A stretch of DNA of 64,000 nt from Acidimicrobiia bacterium. Lineage in GTDB: Bacteria; Actinomycetota; Acidimicrobiia; Acidimicrobiales; Bin134. Where the stretch lies: NCBI GenBank assembly GCA_009842675.1, contig VYEX01000002.1:88018-152017 (forward strand), read 5' to 3'. The position numbers were made by a program, and so were the translations under genes. Shown here one piece after another: positions 10,649 to 19,874 of the stretch (positions are counted from its first letter, which is position 1; each line of letters starts with the position of its first letter). Below the pieces are notes generated by a model. That model saw only the letters and a program-made list of their open reading frames with translations. It had not been told where the DNA came from and made no database searches.

Positions 10649-13000
10649 CTAGAGCCCGGCGGGGCGGGTGCCGATGACACCTTTGGCCTCCAGCTCAGCT
10701 AACTCGTCATCGGTCAAGCCCAGCTCGCCGCCCATTACCTCCCGGTTGTGCTGGCCGAGGAGGGGAGCCGGGGTCTTGGTCCAGGGGCCGGGGGACGATT
10801 CGAACCGGAAGGGCAGGCTGGCCGCTGATACTTCCCCGCACACCGGGTGGTCAATTGGCTCAATGAATGAGCGGGTCCGCAGTTGGGGGTGGTTGCTGAT
10901 CTCGGCGGGCAGCACCACCACACTGGCCGGGACCCTGGCGTCGAGCAGTTGTGCTACGGCGTCGGCGTCGGTTTGAGGAGCCACCCACGAGGCTATGCCG
11001 GCATCGATGGAGTCGGCGGCGGTCCGGCGCTTGTCAATGGTGTCGTAGTCAGCCCAATCGGGGCGGTGGAGCAGATCGCAGAGAGCCTTCCATTGGTGGT
11101 CGTCGGCCACCGCTACTGCTACCCAGCGTTCATGGCCAGCGGCGGGGTACACGCCTTGGGGAGCAGCCCGCGGGCCCCCGTTGCCCTCGCGGGGGAGTTG
11201 GCGGCCAAGGGCGGAGTACTCCACCAATTGCTCGGCCGCGGCGTTGAGGGCGGCGGCCACCATGGTCACCTCCACCAGACGCCCCTTACCGGTACGATCC
11301 CGCTCCTCCAGGGCGGTGAGGGTGGCGAACACCGCGTGCATCCCGGCCAGCGGGTCGCACGGCCCGCGGGGAATCTGAGGGTCCTCGTCCGGGTATCCGG
11401 TGATGTTGGCCATCCCGGTGAGCTGTTCCATGGTCTGGGCGAAACCGGTGTTATTCCGCCAAGCACCGCTGAGGCCGAAGGCGGGCATCCGGGTCATGAT
11501 CAGCTTGGGGTTCAGTTCTGACAGCCGCTCCCAGGTGAGGCCAAAGCCGTCCATCACCCGGGGGGTGAAGTTCTCGATCACCACATCGGCATCGGAGATC
11601 AACCGCTCGGCCACCGCCACCCCTTCGGGGGAACGGAGGTCGAGGGTGATGTCTCGCTTGTTGGTGTTGGCCCCATGGAAGACCATGCCCCACTCCCACC
11701 ACTGGTCCGCCGAGGGCGGGCGGGCGGAGGCGAAGCGCATTCCGTCGGCCCGCTGCACGGACTCGATTTTGACCACGTCGGCGCCGAGCAGAGCCAAAGA
11801 GTGGCTGGCGATGGGCCCGGCCCACCAGGCGGTGAAGTCGATCACTCGTAATCCGGCTAGAGGGAGCGCATTGGGCTCCCCCCGGTTGGGTTGGGGGGTG
11901 TGGGCTTCGATCTGACCGGTGTGCTCTCCGGCGGCAGGGACGGGCTCGAAGGGCCGGGTGGCGGCACCGTGCAGTTGGTAGGGAACGGCAGGCTGGGTGA
12001 AGCCGCCCGAGGGGTTAGTGGTGAAGGCGTCCCGGCCGGAGAACGCCTCCAGGGTGGGCACGGTCGCTCCGTTGCCGATGGGGGCCACCGGTATTCGCCG
12101 GGCCGATGCCTCGGCGATCACCTCGGCGGTGGTCCGCTGGGTGGTCCAGGCGTGCATTGCGGCTCGGAACTCGTCGCGCCGCTTCCAGCGGCCGCCGTAG
12201 CCGCACATCTCCTCGTCCTCCAGCCAATCGGAACGGCCGATCATCACCAGAAAGTCCAGGAATTGCTGGCGGGCCACCGTGCAGAAGCCCACGTGGCCGT
12301 CGGCGGTGGGCTCGATGGAAGGCAGCTCCACATTGCGGCCGGGACGTTCGGGGTTGGTGTCGCCACTCAGCTCAGCGGCGATCCACGCGTAGGTGTTCAT
12401 GGTCATGACCATGGTCTCGAACATGGACACGTCCACGTGGTCGCCTTGACCGCTGCGCCCGGCGGCTCGGGCCGCGGCCAGCGCCCCCACCCCGGCGTAT
12501 ATGGCCGCGGTCCACTCGCCGATAACGCCACCGGCCTGCACCGGGGGTCGCTCCGGGTTGCCCCGCTTGCCGATGCCCCCGCACTCTGCTTGCAAAGTGA
12601 ACTCGGTAGCCGGCCTGTTGGCGTAAGGTCCGTTGCGCCCCCACGGAGAGATTGACACCAGCACCAGCGCGGGGTTGGCCTGGCGGGCCGCGTCGATGGT
12701 TGCCGGGGCAAGGCCCTGGACAGTGGAGTCGATGAGGATGTCGGCGCTGGCTAGTAGATCGGCCATAGCCAGGTCGCTGGGATCGCCGACCACTGAGCGC
12801 TTGGAGGTGTTGAGGAACTGAAATAGCGGTCCGTCGCTGTCGCCCAACTCTGCGCCTGATGCCGACCACCGGCGTAAAGGCTCGCCGCCGGGAGGCTCGA
12901 CCTTGATGACGTCGGCCCCCGCGTCGGCCAGCAGCTTGCCCGCATAGGAGGCGGCGATACCCCCGCCCACCTCGATTGCCCGGAGGTGCTGGAGGATCAT
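10649..13000 (-). CDS. Two-module CaiB/BaiF (class III) CoA-transferase
   Basis: Two successive CaiB modules: LRAIEVGGGIAASYAGKLLADAGADVIKVEPPGGEPLRRW and LAGLRVIDFTAWWAGPIASHSLALLGADVVKIESVQRADGMRF. Likely start MILQHLRAIE at 13000, not 13318. Confidence 0.9.
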   Translation of the reverse strand: MILQHLRAIEVGGGIAASYAGKLLADAGADVIKVEPPGGEPLRRWSASGAELGDSDGPLFQFLNTSKRSVVGDPSDLAMADLLASADILIDSTVQGLAPATIDAARQANPALVLVSISPWGRNGPYANRPATEFTLQAECGGIGKRGNPERPPVQAGGVIGEWTAAIYAGVGALAAARAAGRSGQGDHVDVSMFETMVMTMNTYAWIAAELSGDTNPERPGRNVELPSIEPTADGHVGFCTVARQQFLDFLVMIGRSDWLEDEEMCGYGGRWKRRDEFRAAMHAWTTQRTTAEVIAEASARRIPVAPIGNGATVPTLEAFSGRDAFTTNPSGGFTQPAVPYQLHGAATRPFEPVPAAGEHTGQIEAHTPQPNRGEPNALPLAGLRVIDFTAWWAGPIASHSLALLGADVVKIESVQRADGMRFASARPPSADQWWEWGMVFHGANTNKRDITLDLRSPEGVAVAERLISDADVVIENFTPRVMDGFGLTWERLSELNPKLIMTRMPAFGLSGAWRNNTGFAQTMEQLTGMANITGYPDEDPQIPRGPCDPLAGMHAVFATLTALEERDRTGKGRLVEVTMVAAALNAAAEQLVEYSALGRQLPREGNGGPRAAPQGVYPAAGHERWVAVAVADDHQWKALCDLLHRPDWADYDTIDKRRTAADSIDAGIASWVAPQTDADAVAQLLDARVPASVVVLPAEISNHPQLRTRSFIEPIDHPVCGEVSAASLPFRFESSPGPWTKTPAPLLGQHNREVMGGELGLTDDELAELEAKGVIGTRPAGL

Positions 13001-13151
13001 CGACAGCTGGTGGGGTCGACAGAAGACATCGCCCGGCAGATTACTCAGCAGGGAAGTGGGGCAGCCATGCCAGCGGTTTGGGCACCAGTGGGGTACGGGT
13101 GGCCTAATATTCGCGCTCGTCGAACAGGTCCAGTGGATGGAAGGAGTTGGC

Positions 13152-14081
13152 ATGGCCACGGTTGCGCTGCATGAGGAGATCGAGCCGCTCAAGGACATGG
13201 TGCCGCTCGGGGTGATCAATGCCGACGTCTTGCCCGAGTTGCGGGCGACGCCGCTGGGGGAGCCTCCCGTACTCAGCGATGCGGTGGAGCGCACCGACCA
13301 CGTGGTGGATGAGGCCAATGGTGTGGTGGTGCGGGTTCACCGAGCGGTGGGACAGGAGGGTGCTGTGCCGTGCGTGTACTCGATCCACGGCGGGGGGTAC
13401 ATCCTGGGCAGCTACGAAATGGATGATGCCAAGTTCGACAAGTGGTGCCCGAAGTACGGAATTGTCGGGGTCTCGGTGGAGTATCGGCTGTCACCGGAGA
13501 CGGCCTATCCCGGGCCGCTGGAAGACTGCTACGCGGGCTTGAAGTGGACGTATGACAATGCCGATGAGATTGGCATTGATCGGGACAAGATCGGCATCAC
13601 CGGTGTCAGCGCCGGAGGTGGCTTGTGTGCCGCGCTTGCGCTGTTGGCCCGAGACCGGGACGAAGTGCCGTTGCAGTTCCAGTTGCTGGACTGCCCCATG
13701 CTCGACGACCGCCAGATCACCCCATCGAGCCAGCTCGACGACCTGCTGATTTGGAGCAGAGACTCGAATGCCTTCGGCTGGCAGTGCTACCTCGGCGATC
13801 TCTACGGCTCTGATGATGTGCCGTACACCGCGGCGGCTGCTCGGGCTGAGGATCTGTCGGGCTTGCCCGACGCCTACGTATGCATCGGCGGTGCTGACGG
13901 CTTCCGCGACGAGGACATCACCTACGCCATGCGGCTCTATGGTGCTGGCGTGCCCACAGAGTTGCACGTCTATCCTGGCGCTCCCCACGGTGTCGCCCTG
14001 TTCTCCCACCTCGAAATCGCCCAGCGCTATTCCGCCGACCAAGAAGATTGGCTGCGGCGTCAGTTGGAGCGGCTCGGCTGA
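13152..14081 (+). CDS. Alpha/beta-hydrolase (acetyl-esterase/HSL-like), copy 1
   Basis: YSIHGGGYILGSYEMDD (HGGG oxyanion), GITGVSAGGGLCAALAL (GxSAGG nucleophile), VYPGAPHGVAL. Confidence 0.9.
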   Translation: MATVALHEEIEPLKDMVPLGVINADVLPELRATPLGEPPVLSDAVERTDHVVDEANGVVVRVHRAVGQEGAVPCVYSIHGGGYILGSYEMDDAKFDKWCPKYGIVGVSVEYRLSPETAYPGPLEDCYAGLKWTYDNADEIGIDRDKIGITGVSAGGGLCAALALLARDRDEVPLQFQLLDCPMLDDRQITPSSQLDDLLIWSRDSNAFGWQCYLGDLYGSDDVPYTAAAARAEDLSGLPDAYVCIGGADGFRDEDITYAMRLYGAGVPTELHVYPGAPHGVALFSHLEIAQRYSADQEDWLRRQLERLG

Positions 14082-14122
14082 GGGCCGTCTAGCTGAGCCG
14101 CTCCGAACAAGCGGGAACTCCG

Positions 14123-15046
14123 ATGGTCATGCTGGACGCAGAGATCGAGCGGCTCAAGCACACGGTGCCGACCCGGGACCTCAGCGTTGAGCTGCTGCCC
14201 GAGATTCGGGCCACATTGCCGGTTCAGTTCCCTGAGCTGAGTGATGCGGTGGAGCGGTCGGATCATGTGGTGGATGCGGCCAACGGGATAGAGGTGCGGG
14301 TGCACCGGCCGAAAGGGATTGAGGGCGCCCTGCCGTGCGTCTATTCGATTCACGGCGGGGGTTATATCCGGGGCACCTACGACATGGACGACGCCAAGTT
14401 CGACCGATGGTGTCCGACCTACGGCATCGTCGGGGTGTCGGTTGAGTACCGGTTAGCTCCGGAAACGCCGTATCCCGGCCCCTTGGAAGACTGCTACGCC
14501 GGTTTGAAGTGGACGTACGAGAATGCCGATGAGCTTGGCATCGACCGTGACAAGATCGGGATTACCGGGGTCAGCGCTGGGGGAGGGTTGGGCGCGGCCT
14601 TGGCGCTGTTGGCCCGTGATCGGGGCGAAGTGCCGTTGCAGTTCCAGCTGCTCGACTGCCCGATGCTCGACGACCGGCAGATCACCCCGTCGAGCCAGCT
14701 CGATGACCTGGTGATTTGGACCAAGCAGACAAACGCATTCGGATGGAGGTGCTATCTGGGCGACCTCTACGGCTCTGAGGATGTGCCCTACACCGCGGCC
14801 GCGGCCCGAGCCGAAGACCTATCTGGCCTGCCCGACGCCTACGTCTGCGTCGGCGGCGCCGACGGCTTCCGCGACGAGGACATCACCTACGCCATGCGCC
14901 TCTATGGCGCTGGCGTGCCCACCGAGTTGCATGTGTATCCGGGCGGACCTCACGGCGTCGGCCTCTTCCCTCAAACCCAAATCGCCCAGCGCTACGCCGC
15001 CGACCGGGAAGACTGGCTCCGCCGCCAACTAGCGCGGATGGAATAG
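14123..15046 (+). CDS. Alpha/beta-hydrolase (acetyl-esterase/HSL-like), copy 2
   Basis: Same motifs and near-identical central and C-terminal segments to the upstream copy (LQFQLLDCPMLDDRQITPSSQLDDL; DVPYTAAAARAEDLSGLPDAYVC). Confidence 0.9.
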   Translation: MVMLDAEIERLKHTVPTRDLSVELLPEIRATLPVQFPELSDAVERSDHVVDAANGIEVRVHRPKGIEGALPCVYSIHGGGYIRGTYDMDDAKFDRWCPTYGIVGVSVEYRLAPETPYPGPLEDCYAGLKWTYENADELGIDRDKIGITGVSAGGGLGAALALLARDRGEVPLQFQLLDCPMLDDRQITPSSQLDDLVIWTKQTNAFGWRCYLGDLYGSEDVPYTAAAARAEDLSGLPDAYVCVGGADGFRDEDITYAMRLYGAGVPTELHVYPGGPHGVGLFPQTQIAQRYAADREDWLRRQLARME

Positions 15047-15066
15047 TTGATGGCCTAGTCGAAACC

Positions 15067-15089
15067 GGCTAGAGGGTTCTCCTCTAGCC
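15067..15089. terminator. Perfect inverted repeat between hydrolase copy 2 and the R-M locus
   Basis: GGCTAGAGG-GTTCT-CCTCTAGCC (9-bp stem, 5-nt loop). No U-tract. Confidence 0.4.
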
Positions 15090-15133
15090 AGTAGCGTGCG
15101 TGACGGTAGTTGTCATCGCGCATCGCTAATGTA

Positions 15134-15161
15134 TTGACATGAGATTTCACCGGTGTAGTTT
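15134..15161 (+). promoter_or_regulatory. Candidate promoter of the DNA methyltransferase gene
   Basis: TTGACA-N16-TAGTTT, followed by an AGGGGG RBS-like sequence before the GTG at 15183. Confidence 0.45.
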
Positions 15162-15182
15162 GCGCCGCGCAGGGGGTGCGGG

Positions 15183-16904
15183 GTGAGTGGTGTCCGGCAG
15201 TTGCCCCTCGTGGAATCTCAAGAACTGATGATCAGAAGTGACCATCAAAGCGGGTACGGCGAAGTATTTACCCGGCGGTGGGTCGTAGACCTGATGCTTG
15301 ACCTTGTCGGTTATACACCCGAGGCCGACTTGGGAGCAAAGGTTATCGTGGAGCCTTCCTGCGGCTGTGGGGCGTTCCTGCTTCCTATCGTCGAGAGGCT
15401 TGCGGAGTCATGTTCCGCCTATGGGCGCTCGCTGTCCGAGCTTGAAGACACCATCGCCGGATTCGATCTGCTTGACCACAACGCTGAGATCGCACGCAAG
15501 GCAGTGGTGGCCAAACTGATTGATTTGGGTGAGACCCTTGAGGACGCAGAGCGACTTGCCCAGCGATGGGTCACAACGAGTGACTTCCTGTTGAGCGAAG
15601 AGCCGGTACATCCTGCTGATTTTGTGGTTGGGAATCCGCCGTATGTCCGTCTTGAGGACGTTCCCAGGGAAGTCAGCGATGCATATCGGTCAATGTGGCC
15701 AACCATGCGAGGTCGAGCAGATATCTACATTGGATTCTTTGAGAAGGGCTTGTCATTGCTTGGTCCAGAGGGGCGGCTGGCCTACATCTGCGCTGATCGG
15801 TGGATGCGGAATCAGTACGGTGCGCACCTCCGCGAATTGGTGTCGAGCCGGTATGCCATGGACTCGGTCTTGGTCATGCATGATGTCGACGCGTTCGAGG
15901 AAGAGGTGTCGGCATACCCGGCGATAACCATGCTTCGAAGTGGTGTCCAGGGTCCTGTGAGGGTGGTGGATGCGAACGGTTCCTTCGATCAGGATGAGGC
16001 CTCTTTGGTGCTCGACTGGCTACACAATCCACAACATGCCTTGTCAGCCTCACGGGGCTTTGAGGCGGGGGAGTTGACAAGCTGGTTCAAGGGTCCCGGC
16101 TTGTGGCCGGTAGGATCTCCCCAGACGCTTGAGCTGCTGGCTGATCTCGAAAGCCGGTTCGCCCCACTTGAAGACTTTAGGACGGGGACACGGGTTGGAA
16201 TCGGTGTTGCTACGGGATGTGACGAGGTCTATATCCGGGCTGAGGCAAAGGGGGTGGAGCCCGATCGTCTACTCCCGCTCCTGACCGCAGGAGATATAGC
16301 AACAGGTCGTCCTGAATGGTCGGGCAAGTACCTGATCAATCCCTGGGGAGATGATGGGCTTGTGGATCTGCACGGCTACCCAGGACTGGCAAATCACTAT
16401 GGGCGACACAGCAAGAAGCTTCGTTCTCGCCACGTCGCCCGAAAGCGGCCGATGGACTGGTATCGGACCATCGACCGGATTGCCCCTGAGCTCATTGATC
16501 GGCCCAAGCTGTTGCTTCCGGACATCAAGGCGCTTTCCCACCCCGTCTTGGACACTGGTGGCTTCTACCCTCACCACAACCTCTACTACGTGATTTCCGA
16601 CTCATGGGACCTTGAGGTGCTGGGCGGACTTCTTCTGTCGGACATCGCCAACCTGTTCGTGGGTGCCTACTGCGTCAAGATGCGAGGCGGCACCTACCGA
16701 TTCCAGGCACAGTACCTACGCAAGATCCGAGTACCTGCCCCCGATTCCATCAGTCCAGGATTGAAGGAACGTCTGCGAAGCGCCTTCAGAGGGCGGGACC
16801 GTCGTGCTGCGACTGAAGCTGCGGCAGAAGCCTATGGCGTGACCTTAAGCGCTGATCAGCGTGGTGGGCTCTCTCCTCGTGGCATTCAATTAAGCGGGAG
16901 TTGA
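15183..16904 (+). CDS. N6-adenine DNA methyltransferase (Eco57I/TaqI-like, type II R-M modification enzyme)
   Basis: Motif I VIVEPSCGCGAFLLPIVE, motif IV ADFVVGNPPYVRLEDVP; C-terminal TaqI-like region HHNLYYVISDSWDLEVLGGLLLSDIANLFVGAYCVKMRGGTYRFQAQYLRKIRVP. Confidence 0.85.
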   Translation: MSGVRQLPLVESQELMIRSDHQSGYGEVFTRRWVVDLMLDLVGYTPEADLGAKVIVEPSCGCGAFLLPIVERLAESCSAYGRSLSELEDTIAGFDLLDHNAEIARKAVVAKLIDLGETLEDAERLAQRWVTTSDFLLSEEPVHPADFVVGNPPYVRLEDVPREVSDAYRSMWPTMRGRADIYIGFFEKGLSLLGPEGRLAYICADRWMRNQYGAHLRELVSSRYAMDSVLVMHDVDAFEEEVSAYPAITMLRSGVQGPVRVVDANGSFDQDEASLVLDWLHNPQHALSASRGFEAGELTSWFKGPGLWPVGSPQTLELLADLESRFAPLEDFRTGTRVGIGVATGCDEVYIRAEAKGVEPDRLLPLLTAGDIATGRPEWSGKYLINPWGDDGLVDLHGYPGLANHYGRHSKKLRSRHVARKRPMDWYRTIDRIAPELIDRPKLLLPDIKALSHPVLDTGGFYPHHNLYYVISDSWDLEVLGGLLLSDIANLFVGAYCVKMRGGTYRFQAQYLRKIRVPAPDSISPGLKERLRSAFRGRDRRAATEAAAEAYGVTLSADQRGGLSPRGIQLSGS

Positions 16905-16920
16905 CAGGAAGAGTCAATAG

Positions 16921-17754
16921 ATGTCCGCTCCAAACAATGCCCGATGGGCTACGAGTCAGCGTTGTGCACCGTTCATGGATGTGTATGACACCGCTGAGGC
17001 TGAAGGGCACACAAGCTGGAACCAAGTTGAGCAGGCGTTCCTGGCAGCAATGTCTGAATTCGACGCGTCCATTGCTGCGTCTGTCGGCGCAGACATGACG
17101 GACGACGAGAAGTCTGAGCTTGGTGCTGATCTCCAGAACGGCAAGGGCGACTTCTTCAACGATTTGCTCGTTCTTCTCCTCAAGCAGTGCTCTGGTGTTC
17201 AGCTCCTGACATCTCGTCGACCCGTGCCTGGGCTGATCGTTCCCGTACACAACCTCGACTGCGTCTATCCAGCTGAAGGGGATCTCCGGTTCATGCTCGA
17301 GGCGAAGATGATGGGGACACCAAAGCACATCAACTCACCTAAGCAGAAGGAGAGCGGACGTCCCGGATCAGCTGATATCGACAAGCGGGTCAAAGAGCTT
17401 GCTTTCAAGTGCATCGACCTGAAAGGCGAATTCAGCAGGCGCCAGGCCATGAGTGGCACAGCGCCACGCACTGGGGGACCGGGTGGAGGCGATCTGACTA
17501 CCTGGCTTCGGTCCGTCGAGCCAAAGATCTATTTCTTCATCGCAGTGCGGGTCACCAGTGAAAGCGACTTCGAACGAACCCTCAAGTGGGCCTCAACCGC
17601 GCAACAGGTCCTCGACGCTGTCGGGCTCTATTGCTTCCAGCCCACCGACGGCACGTATACCAACTATCAACGACGCGATGGCATTCCACCTGACCTCCAG
17701 CTCGAACGGGTCCTCTTCAAGGCATGCGTTGATCTACAAGCAATACACCAATAG
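16921..17754 (+). CDS. Putative restriction endonuclease partner (PD-(D/E)xK-like)
   Basis: 277 aa, 16 bp downstream of the methyltransferase on the same strand. Candidate catalytic segment NLDCVYPAEGDLRFMLEAKMMG (D...ExK). No family recognised by eye. Confidence 0.5.
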   Translation: MSAPNNARWATSQRCAPFMDVYDTAEAEGHTSWNQVEQAFLAAMSEFDASIAASVGADMTDDEKSELGADLQNGKGDFFNDLLVLLLKQCSGVQLLTSRRPVPGLIVPVHNLDCVYPAEGDLRFMLEAKMMGTPKHINSPKQKESGRPGSADIDKRVKELAFKCIDLKGEFSRRQAMSGTAPRTGGPGGGDLTTWLRSVEPKIYFFIAVRVTSESDFERTLKWASTAQQVLDAVGLYCFQPTDGTYTNYQRRDGIPPDLQLERVLFKACVDLQAIHQ

Positions 17755-18074
17755 CAAAGGCTGAGTCAGGCGACAGGAAATTCTCAACCAGCCCGTACCT
17801 GACGGAATGGACAGTGGCCCCTGCAGATTTGGCCATTGGTCGTGCACGGCATCCAGCGCGCCGTATCTAGGTTGCCTTCTTCCGGTCCTACAGCTCCAAT
17901 TCGTATGTCGGAAAATGTGTTTACCCAGGTCATAGATGCAGGAGGCTGCTATTTTGGGATGCCGGTCCATGGTTTGCCGCGAGAAACCGTCGAAGTTGTG
18001 AAAGGGTCCAGTTGTGCCAACTTCGCTAGGAAAATCTGTAGTGGCTGCCGGAGGAGCGAGAGGAGTGTTGTTTT

Positions 18075-18338
18075 ATGGCTAATGCAGATCAACGTGTGGG
18101 CGACCTAACTCGACTTGTACAACACGTGCAGTTCTGGTCCAATGGCGGGCCTACTGATTTCGGCAATTTGGTGTTGGTGTGCAATGACTGCCACCACAGC
18201 ATTCACGATCATGATTGGCGAGTAGCCCAGGATCCCGACACCCGTCGCTGGAGAACCAAGCCGCCACCTGATCCGTTCCCTGATGACGGAGTTGATTCGG
18301 CTCGATTGGATCAGCGCAACCCCGTGCTCAGGCGCTGA
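18075..18338 (+). pseudogene. C-terminal remnant of an HNH endonuclease (DUF222-HNH style)
   Basis: LVQHVQFWSNGGPTDFGNLVLVCNDCHHSIHDHDWRVAQDPDTRRWRTKPPP matches the HNH C-terminal pattern. The expected several-hundred-aa N-terminal region is absent. Confidence 0.6.
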
Positions 18339-18382
18339 CTGGGAAGACTGAGTAGAAGGCGTGGAAGTGGGAAATTCCCAGC

Positions 18383-18850
18383 TCAGGAGTCTTCGACCAA
18401 GCGGGCGGGGAAGCCGCCCTTGGAGATGGGGCCCCACTGGTCGATGGTGAGGCGGATGAGGCATTTGCCTTGGTGGGCCATGGCTTGGCGGTATTCGTCC
18501 CAGTCGGGGTGCTCGCCGGAGATGACGCGGAAGTACTCGACCAGGCCGTCGAGAGCCTCGGGCATGTCGAGGACTTCGGCGTTTCCGTCGAGCTGTATCC
18601 ACTCGCCGCCGAATTCGTCCGACATCACCACCATCGAGGCCGCGGAGTTGCGCTTGGCGTTTATCGATTTGGCCCGCTCGGGATAGCTAGACACCACCAC
18701 CCGGCCGCTGGTGTCGAGCCCCAGCGTGACCAGTGAGCTTTGGGGGCGACCGTCGCGGCGAATAGTGAGCAGCACGCCTCGGTGGCGGGGGCGGACGAAG
18801 TCCTCCATCTCGGTCCGGTCGACATAGCGGTCGGTAGCAATTGAGGGCAT
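18383..18850 (-). CDS. PPOX-class (likely F420-dependent) oxidoreductase
   Basis: MEDFVRPRHRGVLLTIRRDGRPQSSLVTLGLDTSGRVVVSSYPERAKSINAKRN... Confidence 0.8.
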   Translation of the reverse strand: MPSIATDRYVDRTEMEDFVRPRHRGVLLTIRRDGRPQSSLVTLGLDTSGRVVVSSYPERAKSINAKRNSAASMVVMSDEFGGEWIQLDGNAEVLDMPEALDGLVEYFRVISGEHPDWDEYRQAMAHQGKCLIRLTIDQWGPISKGGFPARLVEDS

Positions 18851-18908
18851 GGTTTGAACTTAGTGGGAATCCAGTGGCATTAGCCGATTGCCAGAACTAC
18901 TGGGGGCT

Positions 18909-19793
18909 CTACAGATTGCGCCTAATGGGCAGCAGGTTCTGGAAGACCGGGTCGCGGTCCTCGGCTCTCGCCGCGAAGACCTCGGCCATGTCGTCGGGGT
19001 GGAACATGCCGGATTGCCAGGTGGCGACATAGTTGAGTCCGTCGGCCACGCTGTGGTCTCGGGTGTAATTGAGCATCTCCTTTGATCCCCAAATGGCCAG
19101 TGGCGATCGGGCGGCGATTTCTTGGGCAATCTCAAAGACGCCTTCGAGCATGGCGTCCTGGTCGGGATACACCTGATTGACCAATCCCGCGGCCTGGGCC
19201 TCATCAGCAGTGAGCCGTCGCCCGGTATATGCCAGTTCGCGGGCCAGTCCGTCGGGAATGATCCGGGGCAGCCGTTGCAAGGTGCCCAGATCAGCGGTCA
19301 GACCGATGTTGATCTCCTGAATGCAGAAAAACGCATCAGCGGTGCAATACCGCATGTCGGCAGCGCTGACCATGTCCACTCCGCCGCCGACACAGCCTCC
19401 CTGAACCGCGGCCAACACCGGCATGCGGGCCTTTTCCAGGCAGCTGAATGACTCCTGAAGGGTGAGGGCCAAGTTGCGGGTCTCCGCCCGGATCCGGCCG
19501 AACTCCGGCGGCTCTGCTGACCCTGCATCGGCATCCGAGCCACCCGAGAACAGCGAGTCCGGCTGGGTGAACACCGACAGGTCCATTCCCGCGGTGAAAT
19601 GGCGTCCGGTGGAGGAGATCACCAGCGCCCGGACCTCCCCGGAGTCGGACAGGTCGTTCACCGCGGCGGGCAGCTCAGACCAGAACTCCGAGATCATTGA
19701 GTTTCTGGCTTCTGGTCGGCTGAGCTGTAAGTGAGCGACTCCTTCTTCTAGCGCGATCTCAAAGCAGGTGTACTTCTGGGATGAACCAGCCAT
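18909..19793 (-). CDS. Enoyl-CoA hydratase/isomerase family protein
   Basis: Crotonase motifs ALVISSTGRHFTAGMDL, AAVQGGCVGGGVDMVSAADMRYCT, LGTLQRLPRII. Start MAGSSQKYTC at 19793; the longer ORF is an antisense extension. Confidence 0.9.
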   Translation of the reverse strand: MAGSSQKYTCFEIALEEGVAHLQLSRPEARNSMISEFWSELPAAVNDLSDSGEVRALVISSTGRHFTAGMDLSVFTQPDSLFSGGSDADAGSAEPPEFGRIRAETRNLALTLQESFSCLEKARMPVLAAVQGGCVGGGVDMVSAADMRYCTADAFFCIQEINIGLTADLGTLQRLPRIIPDGLARELAYTGRRLTADEAQAAGLVNQVYPDQDAMLEGVFEIAQEIAARSPLAIWGSKEMLNYTRDHSVADGLNYVATWQSGMFHPDDMAEVFAARAEDRDPVFQNLLPIRRNL

Positions 19794-19874
19794 CTCTAGG
19801 CCTCCTCTCATGCCCGCGTCCGACCAAGTGACTTCAGGTCGGCGTTCCGGGGCGTTGCCGAGCAAACTAATCCA

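Noticed and set aside
13001-13318. N-terminal extension of the CoA-transferase ORF
   Set aside because: Low-complexity Ser/Thr-rich read across the divergent hydrolase start; homology begins at MILQHLRAIE.
17836-18108. 90-aa plus-strand ORF MVVHGIQRAVSRLP...
   Set aside because: No coding signal or motif, and it overlaps the HNH remnant in another frame.
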